Below, piece after piece: positions 24,987 to 33,996 of a stretch of DNA of 64,000 bases; the stretch's first letter is position 1; each line of letters begins with the position of its first letter. This DNA is from UBA1141 sp963665155. GTDB taxonomy: Bacteria; Chloroflexota; Dehalococcoidia; Lucifugimonadales; UBA3495. The translations under genes and the position numbers were made by a program. The notes under the pieces were generated by a model. The model did not search any database, was not told the origin of the DNA, and saw only the letters and a list, made by a program, of their open reading frames with translations. The DNA lies in NCBI GenBank assembly GCA_963665155.2, contig CAXXFI010000001.1, forward strand, positions 868,001 through 932,000. Reading direction: 5' to 3'.

Positions 24987-27323
24987 TTAGGCCAGCTCCA
25001 GCCTTTGCTGGGTCTCGCTCTCGGCGATGATTCGCTCCCAGGAATAGATCATGGGCACCATTTCTACTCTGCGCCAGGCGTCCGACTGGTCATGGTAGTG
25101 GTTACTGCCCGGGTGACCGGAGCTTCCCAGGGGGACCACCCACAAGGAATTGTCCCACTCGGCCAAGTCGTATGCGTATCGCGCCACTGAGAGGCTGGTA
25201 ATTGTCGCTGGGTCCGATGGGGAGTAGGCGCCAGCCAAAGGCGTATCTCCGTCCCCGCTGGCAGGGATTGCCGGAGGGTCTAATACGGCCGACATAGCGG
25301 GTTGCGACATCGACAGAGGGTGCTTAGGCCTTGCTTGGTGAACTCGTTCCCACCGCCATTGGTTCATGTCCTCCCCCAGTAGCTCTTGCAGAGCCTTGAC
25401 CCCTTTGCTTAGCGCTCGGGACATAACGGACGCCCAGTCTTCCCCTGGCGGCAGCAGGCTGCGGTCGTCTTCTCGGATCATCACCAGCAGTTGCGCTTTA
25501 AAGCGGTTTATGAACGTGCTTTTCCCCCGGTTGGCGGGCCGGCAGACTTCATTGGCCAACTCCTGCCCCAGATTGTGCTCGAATAATTGCTGCAATACTT
25601 GGTCCCGGCAGGCGCTATAAATCGTGGGCGCCACCAGATCAGCGTCCATTAAGCCGGGCTGGGACCCGGACCACGCCAGCATCCTTTTCTTGGCCTCGAC
25701 GGACAACTCGTCTTGCGGTTCCACCCGCTTCAGCAAATCGACATAGGTCTCGGCCGGAATTGAACCCTTCTGCCCGTGAACCTTGGCCATGTCCGAAGCG
25801 TCGGGTTTCGTCAGCGACAGCAGGCCTTCGGTCACCCGCCTAGCTCGGAACCCTGGGACGAAGTCAACGCCGATGTAGTAAGGATAATCGTCGCCCACCG
25901 GACGGTTGTTGGCCGTGGCAATGTACCCCTCTGCCGGGTTTATGGACCTGGGCAGTTCGTCAAAAGGAATCTGGCCTTGCCATTCGTGTTCACCAGTCCA
26001 TCCCGGCACTGGCAACCATGCGTTGGCCTGCGACCGTATGGGAATTTGCCCCCGGCAAAGATACCCGGCGTTGCCATGCACATCAGCCAACAGGAAGTTG
26101 TTGCACGGGTCCACCCACTCTCTCTGGGATTCCACCAACTCGTTGGAATCCTTGGCCCGGAGCATCAGCCACAGAATGTCCGTCCATGCCGAAGGTTGGT
26201 CGGTGGCGGTGTACTTGAAAGCCAGCCCGGCTCCCTGTTCAGGGCCGCCGGAGATGATTGGCCCGTGGCTGGTTACCCAAACGTCCAAGTCCACATCCTG
26301 ACCGCCCTTAACGGCGATCTTCTCGTGAAAAACCTCGGCTTGACGCCACTCATCTTGGCACAGGTAAAAACCGGCCTTATCGGAATCAAAGCGGTCTATA
26401 TAAAGGTCTTGGTAATCGGCCGACGTGTGAGTCACGGACCAAGCCACCCAGTCATTGTGGCCGAAATGAGGGAAAGCGGGTAATCCGGGGAAGGACAGGC
26501 CGGTGACGTCGAACTCCGGGCAGGCCAGATGGTTCTGGTAGTAGACGTTGGGCGTGTCCAGTGCCCGGTGGGAGTCTCCCGCCAGAATGGGTTTGCCGGT
26601 GGCCGAACGGTCTCCGGCGATCACCCAACTGTTGCTGCCGCCGTCGGTTTCGTTCAAGTAATTAAGGGCGGCTGCGCCATCGCAGAGTTCGTCCAACCCA
26701 TAATCCAACGGACCGGAATGGACGTCGCCCGGCGGCAGGATAAGCAAATGACCCGGCTGGTAACCGGCAAACAGCCGGGACGCTTTGTTGGGGCCCAGCG
26801 CCCGCACCATGCGGGCCCGCCAGAGTTTGGACTCGAACACGCCCATGAATATGTGCCGCACTTTATAAACAATCAGCCCGTGCCAGGGTTGCCAGGGCTC
26901 AGGCTCCAAGCTGGCAATCAAGTATTCAACGGGAAGGCTGTCGGTGCTTTGGATAAAGGCGTTGACCCCTGCGGCGTAAGAATCCATCATTACCTGGGAT
27001 TGTTGGACAGCCGCTTGATAATCAGCCTTGGCTGAATGTTCCAGCCGGAACCGCTTCATTAGCTTGTCCTGCGCCAACCCATCCGGACCCACCACCTCGG
27101 ACCAACGTCCGGAACCGCGGAGCCGGTCGTACTCCATTTGCCAGAGCCGGTCTTGGGCTGTAGCGAACCCTTGGGCGAAGAAGGCGTCCTTTTCGGTGCC
27201 AGCCCTGATATGCGGGACTCCAAAGGCGTCCCGGAAAATTTCGACCGCTGAATCCAGACCGTCGAGTTTAAAGGTACGGTTCACATCGGGCAGTGCCGCT
27301 TTCAGGTCCTTTTCAGTTATCAT
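24987..27323 (-). CDS. Penicillin acylase family (S45) Ntn hydrolase
   Basis: A 778-residue S45-type amidohydrolase. The family acts on amides such as penicillin G, acyl-homoserine lactones and aculeacin by self-cleavage into two chains. The start of the domain (VEIFRDAFGVPHIRAGTEKD, then AFFAQGFATAQDRLWQME) is diagnostic. The nucleophile is Ser230 in GGSNSWVIAGDRSATGKP, where the beta chain would begin. GDSHRALDTPNVYYQNHL and HFGHNDWVAWSVTH follow in normal order. No signal peptide is seen, which is unusual for the family and suggests a cytoplasmic enzyme. The substrate is unknown. An IS lies just beyond its stop. Confidence 0.88.
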   Translation of the reverse strand: MITEKDLKAALPDVNRTFKLDGLDSAVEIFRDAFGVPHIRAGTEKDAFFAQGFATAQDRLWQMEYDRLRGSGRWSEVVGPDGLAQDKLMKRFRLEHSAKADYQAAVQQSQVMMDSYAAGVNAFIQSTDSLPVEYLIASLEPEPWQPWHGLIVYKVRHIFMGVFESKLWRARMVRALGPNKASRLFAGYQPGHLLILPPGDVHSGPLDYGLDELCDGAAALNYLNETDGGSNSWVIAGDRSATGKPILAGDSHRALDTPNVYYQNHLACPEFDVTGLSFPGLPAFPHFGHNDWVAWSVTHTSADYQDLYIDRFDSDKAGFYLCQDEWRQAEVFHEKIAVKGGQDVDLDVWVTSHGPIISGGPEQGAGLAFKYTATDQPSAWTDILWLMLRAKDSNELVESQREWVDPCNNFLLADVHGNAGYLCRGQIPIRSQANAWLPVPGWTGEHEWQGQIPFDELPRSINPAEGYIATANNRPVGDDYPYYIGVDFVPGFRARRVTEGLLSLTKPDASDMAKVHGQKGSIPAETYVDLLKRVEPQDELSVEAKKRMLAWSGSQPGLMDADLVAPTIYSACRDQVLQQLFEHNLGQELANEVCRPANRGKSTFINRFKAQLLVMIREDDRSLLPPGEDWASVMSRALSKGVKALQELLGEDMNQWRWERVHQARPKHPLSMSQPAMSAVLDPPAIPASGDGDTPLAGAYSPSDPATITSLSVARYAYDLAEWDNSLWVVPLGSSGHPGSNHYHDQSDAWRRVEMVPMIYSWERIIAESETQQRLELA

Positions 27324-27554
27324 CGGCCCCTCACCGCAAGTCTGAGATTGACGCGACTACTATATCACCAGCCAGATACATCCCCAGCCAAGGACAGCAG
27401 CATGGGGATTGACGGATGCAAAGGCCCCGACTAACATCGCCTTTAGCCTTGCAGATGGCACTTGCGTGCGATCTTCTGGGTCGTGATTCGGAAGTTAGCG
27501 GAAACCTGATCTCGATTCTCAGAAATTAGCTAAGCTAAGGTCCGCCGAGGAAAA
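27324..27554. promoter_or_regulatory. Divergent promoter region
   Basis: 230 bp between the acylase gene and the metallo-hydrolase gene, which are transcribed apart. No specific site was recognised. Confidence 0.35.
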
Positions 27555-28388
27555 ATGCAGATTGCCGAACATATTTACAGCACCCACATTCAAGAGGACC
27601 AGAGCACCTTTGGCGCCATGCACCCCGGTGGGACCCAGATTTATTTTGTGGGAGACCCGAACGACCACATGGTCATGGTCGATACCGGGGAGCCCTACCG
27701 ATCTTGGACCCAACAAATCCTGGACTACCATGCCGAATTGGGTAAGCCGCGAATTTCGTCTATCCTCATTACCCACGGGCATGGCGATCACATAGGCGGC
27801 TTGGACTGCTTGCAGCACGTGCTGGATTGCCCGGTGCGTTGCCACCCTAAGTTAGAGCCAGTGCTGAGCCAGCGCTTGGGCCCTGACTGTGTGCAGAAGC
27901 TCGGCTCCAAGGAAACCGTCGCAACCGGCGGCGGTATTTCCTTGAGGACGATGTTCACCCCCGGACACGAGGACGACCATGTCGCCTACTACATGAGTGA
28001 GGGCCGGGTTCTGTTCAGCGGCGATACGATTTTGGGCAACTCGTCGTCCAGCGTACGTAACCTCAAGCAATATATGACATCGTTGGAGTTGATGGCGCGC
28101 CAGCGTCCCAACCTTATTTGCCCAGGACACGGGCAGATAATTCAAAACGCAACCCAGCGCGTTCAGTGGTATATCGAACACCGCCAGCAGCGGGAGGATC
28201 AAGTGTTAGCGGCGTTGGATGCTGGGGCTACCATGGTCGACGAAGTGGTGACCCGGGTTTACCCCCGAAACTTAAGGAAAAACCTCAGAGAAGCAGCAGC
28301 CCGCAACGTTCGGACCCACTTGGCGAAGCTTGCGGAAGAGAAACGCATAGTTGAGCGATCCGCCTCGTATTTCATGAAAGCCGATTAG
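27555..28388 (+). CDS. MBL-fold metallo-hydrolase (LACTB2/GloB-like)
   Basis: A 277-residue metallo-beta-lactamase-fold hydrolase. The metal motif THGHGDHIGG (HxHxDH) is at about residues 74-83. FTPGHEDDHVAYYM and VLFSGDTILGNSS give the third His and the bridging Asp, and ICPGHGQII the last His. The C-terminal winged-helix-like tail (EVVTRVYPRNLRKNLREAAA, THLAKLAEEKRI) is the one seen in LACTB2-type proteins, which cut RNA or thioesters. ATG 27555 is preceded by GAGGAAAA. Confidence 0.88.
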   Translation: MQIAEHIYSTHIQEDQSTFGAMHPGGTQIYFVGDPNDHMVMVDTGEPYRSWTQQILDYHAELGKPRISSILITHGHGDHIGGLDCLQHVLDCPVRCHPKLEPVLSQRLGPDCVQKLGSKETVATGGGISLRTMFTPGHEDDHVAYYMSEGRVLFSGDTILGNSSSSVRNLKQYMTSLELMARQRPNLICPGHGQIIQNATQRVQWYIEHRQQREDQVLAALDAGATMVDEVVTRVYPRNLRKNLREAAARNVRTHLAKLAEEKRIVERSASYFMKAD

Positions 28389-28410
28389 CTGCTGCGGTGC
28401 CTCTTGGCCG

Positions 28411-28644
28411 ATGAGTTTTAAGCCAATGCGATTTAAACCCACGCGATTTAATATCGAACAGACCAGCGAAAAAGTCCCCATCGGGTGTGGGGCATTGCTG
28501 GCTTTATTTGGGGTAATTCTCCTCACACCGGTGGGAATATTCCTCGTAAAAGCCGTGGGATACATCTCCCTGGCAGCAGGCCTGATTTTGCTGGCCACAG
28601 GTATCTACTATTGGATGGCCCGCTTCCGCCGTCGCAACTACTGA
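28411..28644 (+). CDS. Small two-helix membrane protein
   Basis: 77 residues. Two hydrophobic helices (GALLALFGVILLTPVGIFLV and YISLAAGLILLATGIYYWMA) are flanked by basic ends (RFKPTRF and RFRRRNY). No family recognised. It follows the metallo-hydrolase by 22 bp and may share its transcript; no clear Shine-Dalgarno. Confidence 0.5.
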   Translation: MSFKPMRFKPTRFNIEQTSEKVPIGCGALLALFGVILLTPVGIFLVKAVGYISLAAGLILLATGIYYWMARFRRRNY

Positions 28645-28863
28645 TACGACTACGCCCAATATTCAGGCAATGATTAGTCGCATCAGCGAAATGCGAATTG
28701 GAGATTCCCTTAAGCTGCTTTTACCCAACCGACCGGCCAATTCTAGTCCCCCCTTTCGTAAAGGCAGTAACATACTTGCCTCAGTAAAGGGAGAATGAGA
28801 TAATTTTTTTAACGTTGCTGGCAGCAAGGGCAAGTATCCATTTGACCGAGCAAGCACTTAAAA
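28645..28863. repeat. Intergenic spacer with a CCCCCCTTTCGTAAAGG-type repeat remnant
   Basis: The remnant lies near 28748. Related pieces occur at about 7455, 31015 and 43721, apparently one dispersed element family. Confidence 0.45.
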
Positions 28864-29092
28864 GTGGTTGTGGAATTACGTGCCTACGCCGATGAGAGCG
28901 GTACTCACCCGGAGGCTACTCATTGCCTTGTTTCTGGCTGGATGGGCAGTGTCCGACAGTGGGGTAAATTTGCGACCGACTGGAATCGAGTTTTGAGTGA
29001 GTACGAGATTCCGGAATTCCACTCAGGTGATTTTTTCCAACGGGAAGCTAATAGAAGCTCGTCTGACCTTACCCCGAAGTTAGTATCATTGG

Positions 29093-29908
29093 CTAGTAGA
29101 GTCCAGCCATAGAGCCAGCAAACTCTTTGGGCGTTTTACCCTTCAGGGAACTGTGGGGCCTGACCTCGTTGTAGTCCTGCCGCCAGTTCTCTATGATCTC
29201 CCTGGCATGCCTTACACTCATGAACCAGTTGATGTTCAAGCATTCGTCGCGTAGTCGGCCGTTGAAGCTCTCAGCAAAGGCGTTCTCTACCGGCTTGCCA
29301 GGACGTATAAAGCTTAACTTGATGCCCCTCCGATAGGCCCACTCATCCATGGCCTTGCTTGCGAACTCCGGGCCGTTGTCCACAGTGATCACCTCAGGTA
29401 GTCCCCGTGTCTCTCCCAGTCTCTCCAGGACTCCCACCACTCTGGCGCCTCCCAGAGAGGTATCTACCTCGATGGCTGGGCACTCCCGTGAATAGTCGTC
29501 CACTATGGCCAATGCCCGGAAGCGCCGACCGGTCACAGTGCTATCAGAGACAAAGTCCATGGACCACCTCTGATTAGGACGTACAGGAGATGGAATGGTC
29601 TCCCGGACCCCTGCCGCCCCTTTGCGCCTCCTCTTCTTCCTGAGCGCAAGCCCCTCTTCACTGTAGATGCGCTCTGTACGCTTGTGATTGATCACCAGGC
29701 CTTCTCTCTTCAGCATGATGTGCAACCTGGGACTGCCAAAGCGCTTCCTCTCCCATGCCAGCTCACGCATTCTGCGACGCAGGACAGCATCATCACCCTG
29801 CTTCGACTTGTACCGATAGACCGAGGGTGAGATACCAGTAAGCAGACAGGCCCTCCTCTCACTCAGCCCAAGACTCTCTATGGCATATGCCGCTGCCATC
29901 TTCCTCAC
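29093..29908 (-). CDS. IS3-family transposase OrfB (DDE integrase domain)
   Basis: A 271-residue rve-type integrase. The HTH_21 segment RRRMRELAWERKRFGSPRLH is followed by the catalytic triad: Asp in QRWSMDFVSD, Asp in VITVDNGPEFAS and Glu in VENAFAESFNGRLRDEC. It ends HSSLKGKTPKEFAG as usual. It is most likely made as an OrfAB fusion: the -1 frame before its ATG reads LLKPKVRK from the slippery site at 29923. Confidence 0.93.
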   Translation of the reverse strand: MRKMAAAYAIESLGLSERRACLLTGISPSVYRYKSKQGDDAVLRRRMRELAWERKRFGSPRLHIMLKREGLVINHKRTERIYSEEGLALRKKRRRKGAAGVRETIPSPVRPNQRWSMDFVSDSTVTGRRFRALAIVDDYSRECPAIEVDTSLGGARVVGVLERLGETRGLPEVITVDNGPEFASKAMDEWAYRRGIKLSFIRPGKPVENAFAESFNGRLRDECLNINWFMSVRHAREIIENWRQDYNEVRPHSSLKGKTPKEFAGSMAGLY

Positions 29909-29916
29909 CTTGGGCT

Positions 29917-30183
29917 TCAGAAGTTTTTTGCCAGCAACTCCTTCAGAGACCAGTTGTCCAACGCCTGCTGGGCCACAATCTGCTTCAGGCGCCGGTTCTC
30001 TTCCTCAACGGACCTTAGCCTCTTCAACTCGTTCAACGTCAGCCCGGCGTACTTGGCTTTCCACTTGTAGAAGGTGCCTTCGCTCATGCCGTGCCTGCGG
30101 CACAGCTCCCCTGTCTTGGCCCCTGCCTCTGCCTCGTTCAGGACCCCTATGATCTGCTCCTCTGTGTACCTCTTCCGTGCCAT
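29917..30183 (-). CDS. IS3-family transposase OrfA (HTH)
   Basis: 88 residues. The helix-turn-helix of the HTH_8 type (YTEEQIIGVLNEAEAGAKTG, LCRRHGMSEGTFYKWKAKY) is followed by a leucine-zipper-like helix (LKRLRSVEEENRRLKQIVAQ). Shine-Dalgarno GGAGGG precedes ATG 30183. It ends in KELLAKNF after the A AAA AAC slippery heptamer. Confidence 0.93.
   Translation of the reverse strand: MARKRYTEEQIIGVLNEAEAGAKTGELCRRHGMSEGTFYKWKAKYAGLTLNELKRLRSVEEENRRLKQIVAQQALDNWSLKELLAKNF
29923..29929 (-). promoter_or_regulatory. Programmed -1 ribosomal frameshift site A AAA AAC
   Basis: Read on the minus strand, GCA AAA AAC TTC TGA ends orfA. Slipping back one base on A AAA AAC joins LAKK to LLKPKVRKMAAAYA of orfB, the standard way IS3 elements make their transposase. 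Confidence 0.85.
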
Positions 30184-30885
30184 GAGCCCTCCTTACTATG
30201 TCCTATTTTACCCGGAGGACTCTCTTTGCCACTGTTTCTGTTCTCGGGGGTAAGGTCACGTCTAATCCATATTTAGGATGGGGGTGGGGAGCATAGTAGA
30301 GCTTTCATATTAGCGTTAACTGATACGCTTGCCAAGTTGCCGTTATATCCAGTGGGTGGGGCAATTGATGTAAATGCGTTTCTCCAATACAGCGATGCGG
30401 AGCGACGATATTTCACGGGTGCCTCAGTTACAAAGTCTGGCAAAGTAGTTGGCCTAAGTGGAACTCCAAACAAACCCTATCATTCGGCGTTCACGTTCTG
30501 CCTCACAGAAGCCGTCATGGCGGCAAAAGGTGACGCCATTGTTAACTTTGTATTCGACCAAAACAAACAAGAAGCTCCCTATGCCCTTCAAGTCTTTAAA
30601 GAGTATCGAAACGCAGTTGAGAGCGACATAGTGTGGAGCAAGCTCGGGAGTGTTATATTCGCCGACCACAGGAAAGAGCCTGGATTGCAGGCGGCTGATC
30701 TAATCACTCACTTGTGGTATTCGTTCCTTCAAAATGGAACGGTCGGTATGGGGCGTGAAAGGAACACGGTATTTCAACATATCAAAAAGCGTAGGGATGG
30801 TATGAGAGTCGCCGACCAGGGTTATTTTGACGCAGGTTTAGCTAGGCTCACTCCCAAGCAACGGGCACAGATGAGTGAACTATGA

Positions 30886-31064
30886 CGTTCTTTCCTCGAA
30901 CGCCTGGGTTTTCGGCACAGAGACTAGTTTCTTCGCCAGTCGTTGAAACGCCGTCTCAGTCTTCGCCGTCTCAGTCTTCAATGATGGCTCTTCTTTCGTG
31001 TCAAGTAAATTATTACCTTTCGTAAAGGCGAGTTGGGGGTTTTTCCGCCAGCGTCAGCCCTCTC
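30886..31064. repeat. Intergenic spacer with a short direct repeat
   Basis: GCCGTCTCAGTCTTC occurs twice in tandem near 30950-30978. A remnant of the CCTTTCGTAAAGG element lies near 31015. Confidence 0.5.
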
Positions 31065-31445
31065 TTACATCCTCTCCAACAACTCAATCCGCACATCGCC
31101 GGGAGCCCGCACAAAGGCAATCTTCAGGTCCGGTCGAAGCTGGTAGGGTTCGACTGAAAATTCTGCCCCCCGTTCTTTAAGCTCCATTACTGCTTCATCC
31201 AGGTTCTCGACCCGGAAGCCGAAGTGGTCCAAGCCTAGATGAGCGTCCTTCAGGCTAGGCGGAGTGTCTTCCCCTGCCTTGGCAATGAAAATGATCAGCC
31301 CGTTTACGTCTATGTCCACCCGGGGCTGGCCATCGGACTGAACCGACTCGATGATCTTGGCGTCGAACATTTTGTGGAAGTATTGGGCCGTTTCCATAGG
31401 CTCGACGCTGCGAAGGTGAATGTGGTCGTAGGTGTAGGTTGGCAT
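31065..31445 (-). CDS. VOC (glyoxalase/dioxygenase) family protein
   Basis: A 126-residue single VOC unit pair. YTYDHIHLRSVEPMETAQYF opens the first beta-alpha-beta module with a metal-type His. HLGLDHFGFRVENLDEAVME opens the second. The final EXXX segment FVRAPGDVRIELLER carries the usual metal Glu. VOC proteins bind a divalent metal and act on small ketones, catechols or antibiotics; the substrate is unknown. ATG 31445 is chosen because AAAAGGAG precedes it; longer frames to 31508 add no domain. Confidence 0.85.
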   Translation of the reverse strand: MPTYTYDHIHLRSVEPMETAQYFHKMFDAKIIESVQSDGQPRVDIDVNGLIIFIAKAGEDTPPSLKDAHLGLDHFGFRVENLDEAVMELKERGAEFSVEPYQLRPDLKIAFVRAPGDVRIELLERM

Positions 31446-31744
31446 CGTGTGACTCCTTTTGGACATTATAGATGGTGGTAAAAGAATATTTGTCCGGCGT
31501 ATTCTCAAGCGTAATTGGATTAACCAAGTTGAAATTAAACGGCCACACCAGGCTTGTCAACATTAAGTAATACGGAATGTTGTTTCCGAAGCTTATGCGC
31601 TGCCATGTATTCAATCCGGTTCCGGGCATTGGTCCTGTCGGTGGCCGCTTCAAGTTGACGCTTGCGCAGGGTAGTCATACAATATGCCACATCCAGCTTG
31701 GAACCATTTTCGCCAATTTGGATCATTAACAATATAGGATAGCC
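31446..31744. other. Intergenic region, nothing recognised
   Basis: About 300 bp between the VOC gene and the riboswitch. It must contain the promoter of the B12 operon, but no clear -35/-10 pair stands out. Confidence 0.35.
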
Positions 31745-31940
31745 TGAAGCTAGTCCCGCTTAGCCGGGGCATCAAAGGGGAAGCCGGTGAAAGTCCGGCA
31801 CGGTCGCGCCACTGTAACTGGCAGGGGTTTCCTTTCTTATGCGTAGTCCGGAACGGGGAGGTATGGAACCCTACTGTAGCCAGGAGCCAGAAGACCTGCT
31901 TTGGGCTTGACTTGGTACACTTCGCGGACGGGAGTACGGG
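31745..31940 (+). ncRNA. Cobalamin riboswitch (B12 element)
   Basis: The conserved core is unmistakable: GGGAAGCCGGTGAAAGTCCG followed by GCACGGTCGCGCCACTGTAA (31778-31817). The B12 box form GGAGCCAGAAGACCTGC follows at about 31883-31899. It lies 5' of the cobalamin genes and should lower their expression when adenosylcobalamin is abundant. Confidence 0.95.
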
Positions 31941-31954
31941 TCACCGAAATTATT

Positions 31955-31982
31955 GAGCCTGGCCGTGACGCCGGGCTTTTTT
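31955..31982 (+). terminator. Intrinsic terminator of the riboswitch expression platform
   Basis: GCCTGGC pairs with GCCGGGC (one G-U) around CGTGAC and is followed by six T. It lies about 50 nt after the B12 box, so control is probably by premature termination. Confidence 0.85.
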
Positions 31983-32054
31983 GCTATATTGGGCCGAACC
32001 CGATAAAGCCTGTGCTAACGATTTAAGAGAGATTCCCGAACATGAGGAGGGGAG

Positions 32055-32438
32055 ATGCTGCGACAAATTCTTGAAGACTGTCAACCCGGCTTTGCCGAGG
32101 TTGTGTTGATGTTGGGCAACGGCGTGTCCACCGCAGAGGTATACACTATGTTTGAAGACCTGCGGTTCACACCCGACGGAAAAGTAGTTACTTTCTTGGC
32201 TCACGGTGGCACCCATCTCCACGTAAAGATGGACCAAGTCGAGCGGGCTAAGTTTGTTTTTACCATGAACCAGGAGGGTCAGCCCAGCTACTCGCTGTGG
32301 ATGGTGGACAAGGCAGACCTACCGGTCTTCCGAGTGTATCTCCGAAAGTCGGATCAAGCGGAAACCAACCAACCCAGGCACGATTTATTCATGAGGCTGC
32401 GGGAACGCTACGGCGAAATAATCCCCTTGGCCGCATAG
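32055..32438 (+). CDS. Unknown protein at the head of the B12-riboswitch operon
   Basis: 127 residues; no family is securely recognised. It has two halves: a helix (LRQILEDCQPGFAEVVLMLG) and a beta-rich part (KVVTFLAHGGTHLHVKMDQV, KFVFTMNQEGQPSYSLWMVD, LPVFRVYLRKSD). The HLHV and VFRVYL phrases recall ChuX/HemS-type haem-utilisation folds, but the likeness is weak. GAGGAGGGGAG precedes ATG 32055. As first gene after the riboswitch it is expected to act in cobalamin metabolism or uptake. Confidence 0.7.
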   Translation: MLRQILEDCQPGFAEVVLMLGNGVSTAEVYTMFEDLRFTPDGKVVTFLAHGGTHLHVKMDQVERAKFVFTMNQEGQPSYSLWMVDKADLPVFRVYLRKSDQAETNQPRHDLFMRLRERYGEIIPLAA

Positions 32439-32529
32439 ACACAAAATTCCAGACAGAACGAAAATGGAGCAATACCAGAGGGTCGGCCAGCCCAAAAAGC
32501 TGATTGACGACCGCTGAAGCTGATAGCTA

Positions 32530-33921
32530 ATGGGAAACAATTTGACTCCAACCGTGGTTATAGCCGGCGTTAGAAGCGGCGTTGGAAAGACCACTATTGC
32601 CACTGCGATAATGGCGGCCTTAACCCGCCGCGGATATCAGGTCCAGCCCTTCAAGGCTGGCCCCGACTACATAGACCCCTCCTACCACCAGATTGCTTGC
32701 GGTGTTCCCAGCCGAAACCTGGACACTTGGCTGTTGCCTCATCCAACGGTGTTGGAGTTATTTCAGCGCGCCGCCGGACAGAAGCAGATATCGATTGTAG
32801 AAGGCGTGATGGGGGTATTCGACGGTCATTCCAATCTTACGGAAGTAGGGTCCACCGCCGAACTAGCCAAACTTCTAAACGCGCCGGTGATTCTGGTGGC
32901 CGACGCTGGCAAAGTCGCTCGTAGCGTTGCGGCGGAAGTCTTGGGTTACCAACTATTCGACCCGGATTTGCGTATCGCCGGGGTAATTCTAAACGGCGTG
33001 GGCAGCCCCCGGCACCTGGAGTTTTGCCAACCCCAGATCGAAGCTACCACGGGCCTGCCGGTGGTGGGCTACCTCCCTCGCCGGGAAGAATTCATTCAAC
33101 CGGAGCGTCACTTGGGCCTCATACCCACCGTGGAAGGCACGGTGGCCAACCTTTGGTACGACGCAATCGCCAAGCAAGTCGAGGAAACCTTCGACTTGGA
33201 CCGCATCATTCAGATTGCGTCAACTTGCAATCCCCCTCCTGCTCAAACTGAGGCATATCCCCTGGAAAACCAGCCGAAGAAGGCGCGCATTGCCATCGCC
33301 CAAGACAAGGCCTTCAGTTTCTATTACCAGGACTCCTTGGACCTCTTGGAGGCCTGGGGCGCCGAGCTAATCCCCTTCAGTCCTTTGGAAGACCAGCAAC
33401 TGCCCCCTGGCGCAGGCGGCATTTACATTGGCGGCGGTTTCCCGGAAATGTTTGCCGCCCAATTGGCTGCCAACGCTCCCATGCTGGCGTCGATTCGGGA
33501 CGCTGTGGACCGAGGAGTCCCTGTGTACGGCGAGTGCGGCGGACTAATGTACTTGGGCCGGAGCCTATCGGACCTGGAAGGGAACCAGCATCCCATGGTC
33601 GGCGCAATTCCGGCGGTGTCCGCTATGTCCGACACGCGTCTGGTCTTGGGGTACCGGGAAGTAGAATCGCGCGTCGACAATCCGCTCATGGGGAGAGGGC
33701 AGCGAGTTCGGGCCCATGAGTTCCACTGGTCCACCCTGGAAGCCGCGCCCACCGACCAAGAGTCGGTATACCGGGTTGTGGATCAGGAAAACAGGCCCGA
33801 CGGCTTCCACGTCGGAAGCGTATGGGCTTCCTATGTCCATATTCACTTGGGTAGCGACCCATCCTTGGCCAGGCGGTTCGTTGACACCTGCTCGGTTGGC
33901 TTCAAGGCTGTCCCAAAATGA
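32530..33921 (+). CDS. cobB: Cobyrinic acid a,c-diamide synthase
   Basis: CobB/CbiA amidates the a and c side chains of (hydrogeno)cobyrinic acid with glutamine and ATP. The P-loop GVRSGVGKTTIATAI is near the N-terminus, with FKAGPDYIDPSYH and VEGVMGVFDG after it. The class I-like glutaminase domain fills about residues 245-455: GIYIGGGFPEMFA and the catalytic Cys in VYGECGGLMYLG. 463 residues, standard. It ends in a normal TGA stop. CobB versus CbiA naming depends on the aerobic or anaerobic route, which the window does not show. Confidence 0.95.
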   Translation: MGNNLTPTVVIAGVRSGVGKTTIATAIMAALTRRGYQVQPFKAGPDYIDPSYHQIACGVPSRNLDTWLLPHPTVLELFQRAAGQKQISIVEGVMGVFDGHSNLTEVGSTAELAKLLNAPVILVADAGKVARSVAAEVLGYQLFDPDLRIAGVILNGVGSPRHLEFCQPQIEATTGLPVVGYLPRREEFIQPERHLGLIPTVEGTVANLWYDAIAKQVEETFDLDRIIQIASTCNPPPAQTEAYPLENQPKKARIAIAQDKAFSFYYQDSLDLLEAWGAELIPFSPLEDQQLPPGAGGIYIGGGFPEMFAAQLAANAPMLASIRDAVDRGVPVYGECGGLMYLGRSLSDLEGNQHPMVGAIPAVSAMSDTRLVLGYREVESRVDNPLMGRGQRVRAHEFHWSTLEAAPTDQESVYRVVDQENRPDGFHVGSVWASYVHIHLGSDPSLARRFVDTCSVGFKAVPK

Positions 33922-33996
33922 TGGCTTGACCTAGTCGTTCTTGAGTTAGACGATTTTATTAACGCCGGTTCATCGGCGGTGTAGATAGGAGTCACA

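Larger units (their letters stand above)
29064..30258 (-). mobile_element. IS3-family (IS407-like) insertion sequence
   Basis: 1195 bp. The ends TGACCTTACCCCGAA and (reversed) TGACCTTACCCCCGAG are inverted repeats. The 4-bp direct repeat CGTC flanks both sides (29060-29063 and 30259-30262). The ends and 4-bp duplication fit the IS407 subgroup. It encodes orfA and orfB and looks intact. Confidence 0.92.
28864..30885 (+). pseudogene. DUF3800 protein gene interrupted by an IS3-type element
   Basis: The N-terminal part (ELRAYADESGTHPEATHCLV and FHSGDFFQREANRSSSD) is cut at 29063, and the C-terminal part resumes after 30262 with HSRAFILALTDTLAKLPLYP, FVFDQNKQEAPYAL and FADHRKEPGLQAADLITHLW. YADESG and LQAADL with the late Asp are DUF3800 hallmarks; the family is thought to have an RNase H-like fold and often sits in phage or mobile regions. 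Removing the IS and one CGTC copy still leaves one surplus G in the GGGGG run near 30280. So the gene also carries a one-base frameshift, or an assembly error. Probable start GTG 28864. Confidence 0.82.
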
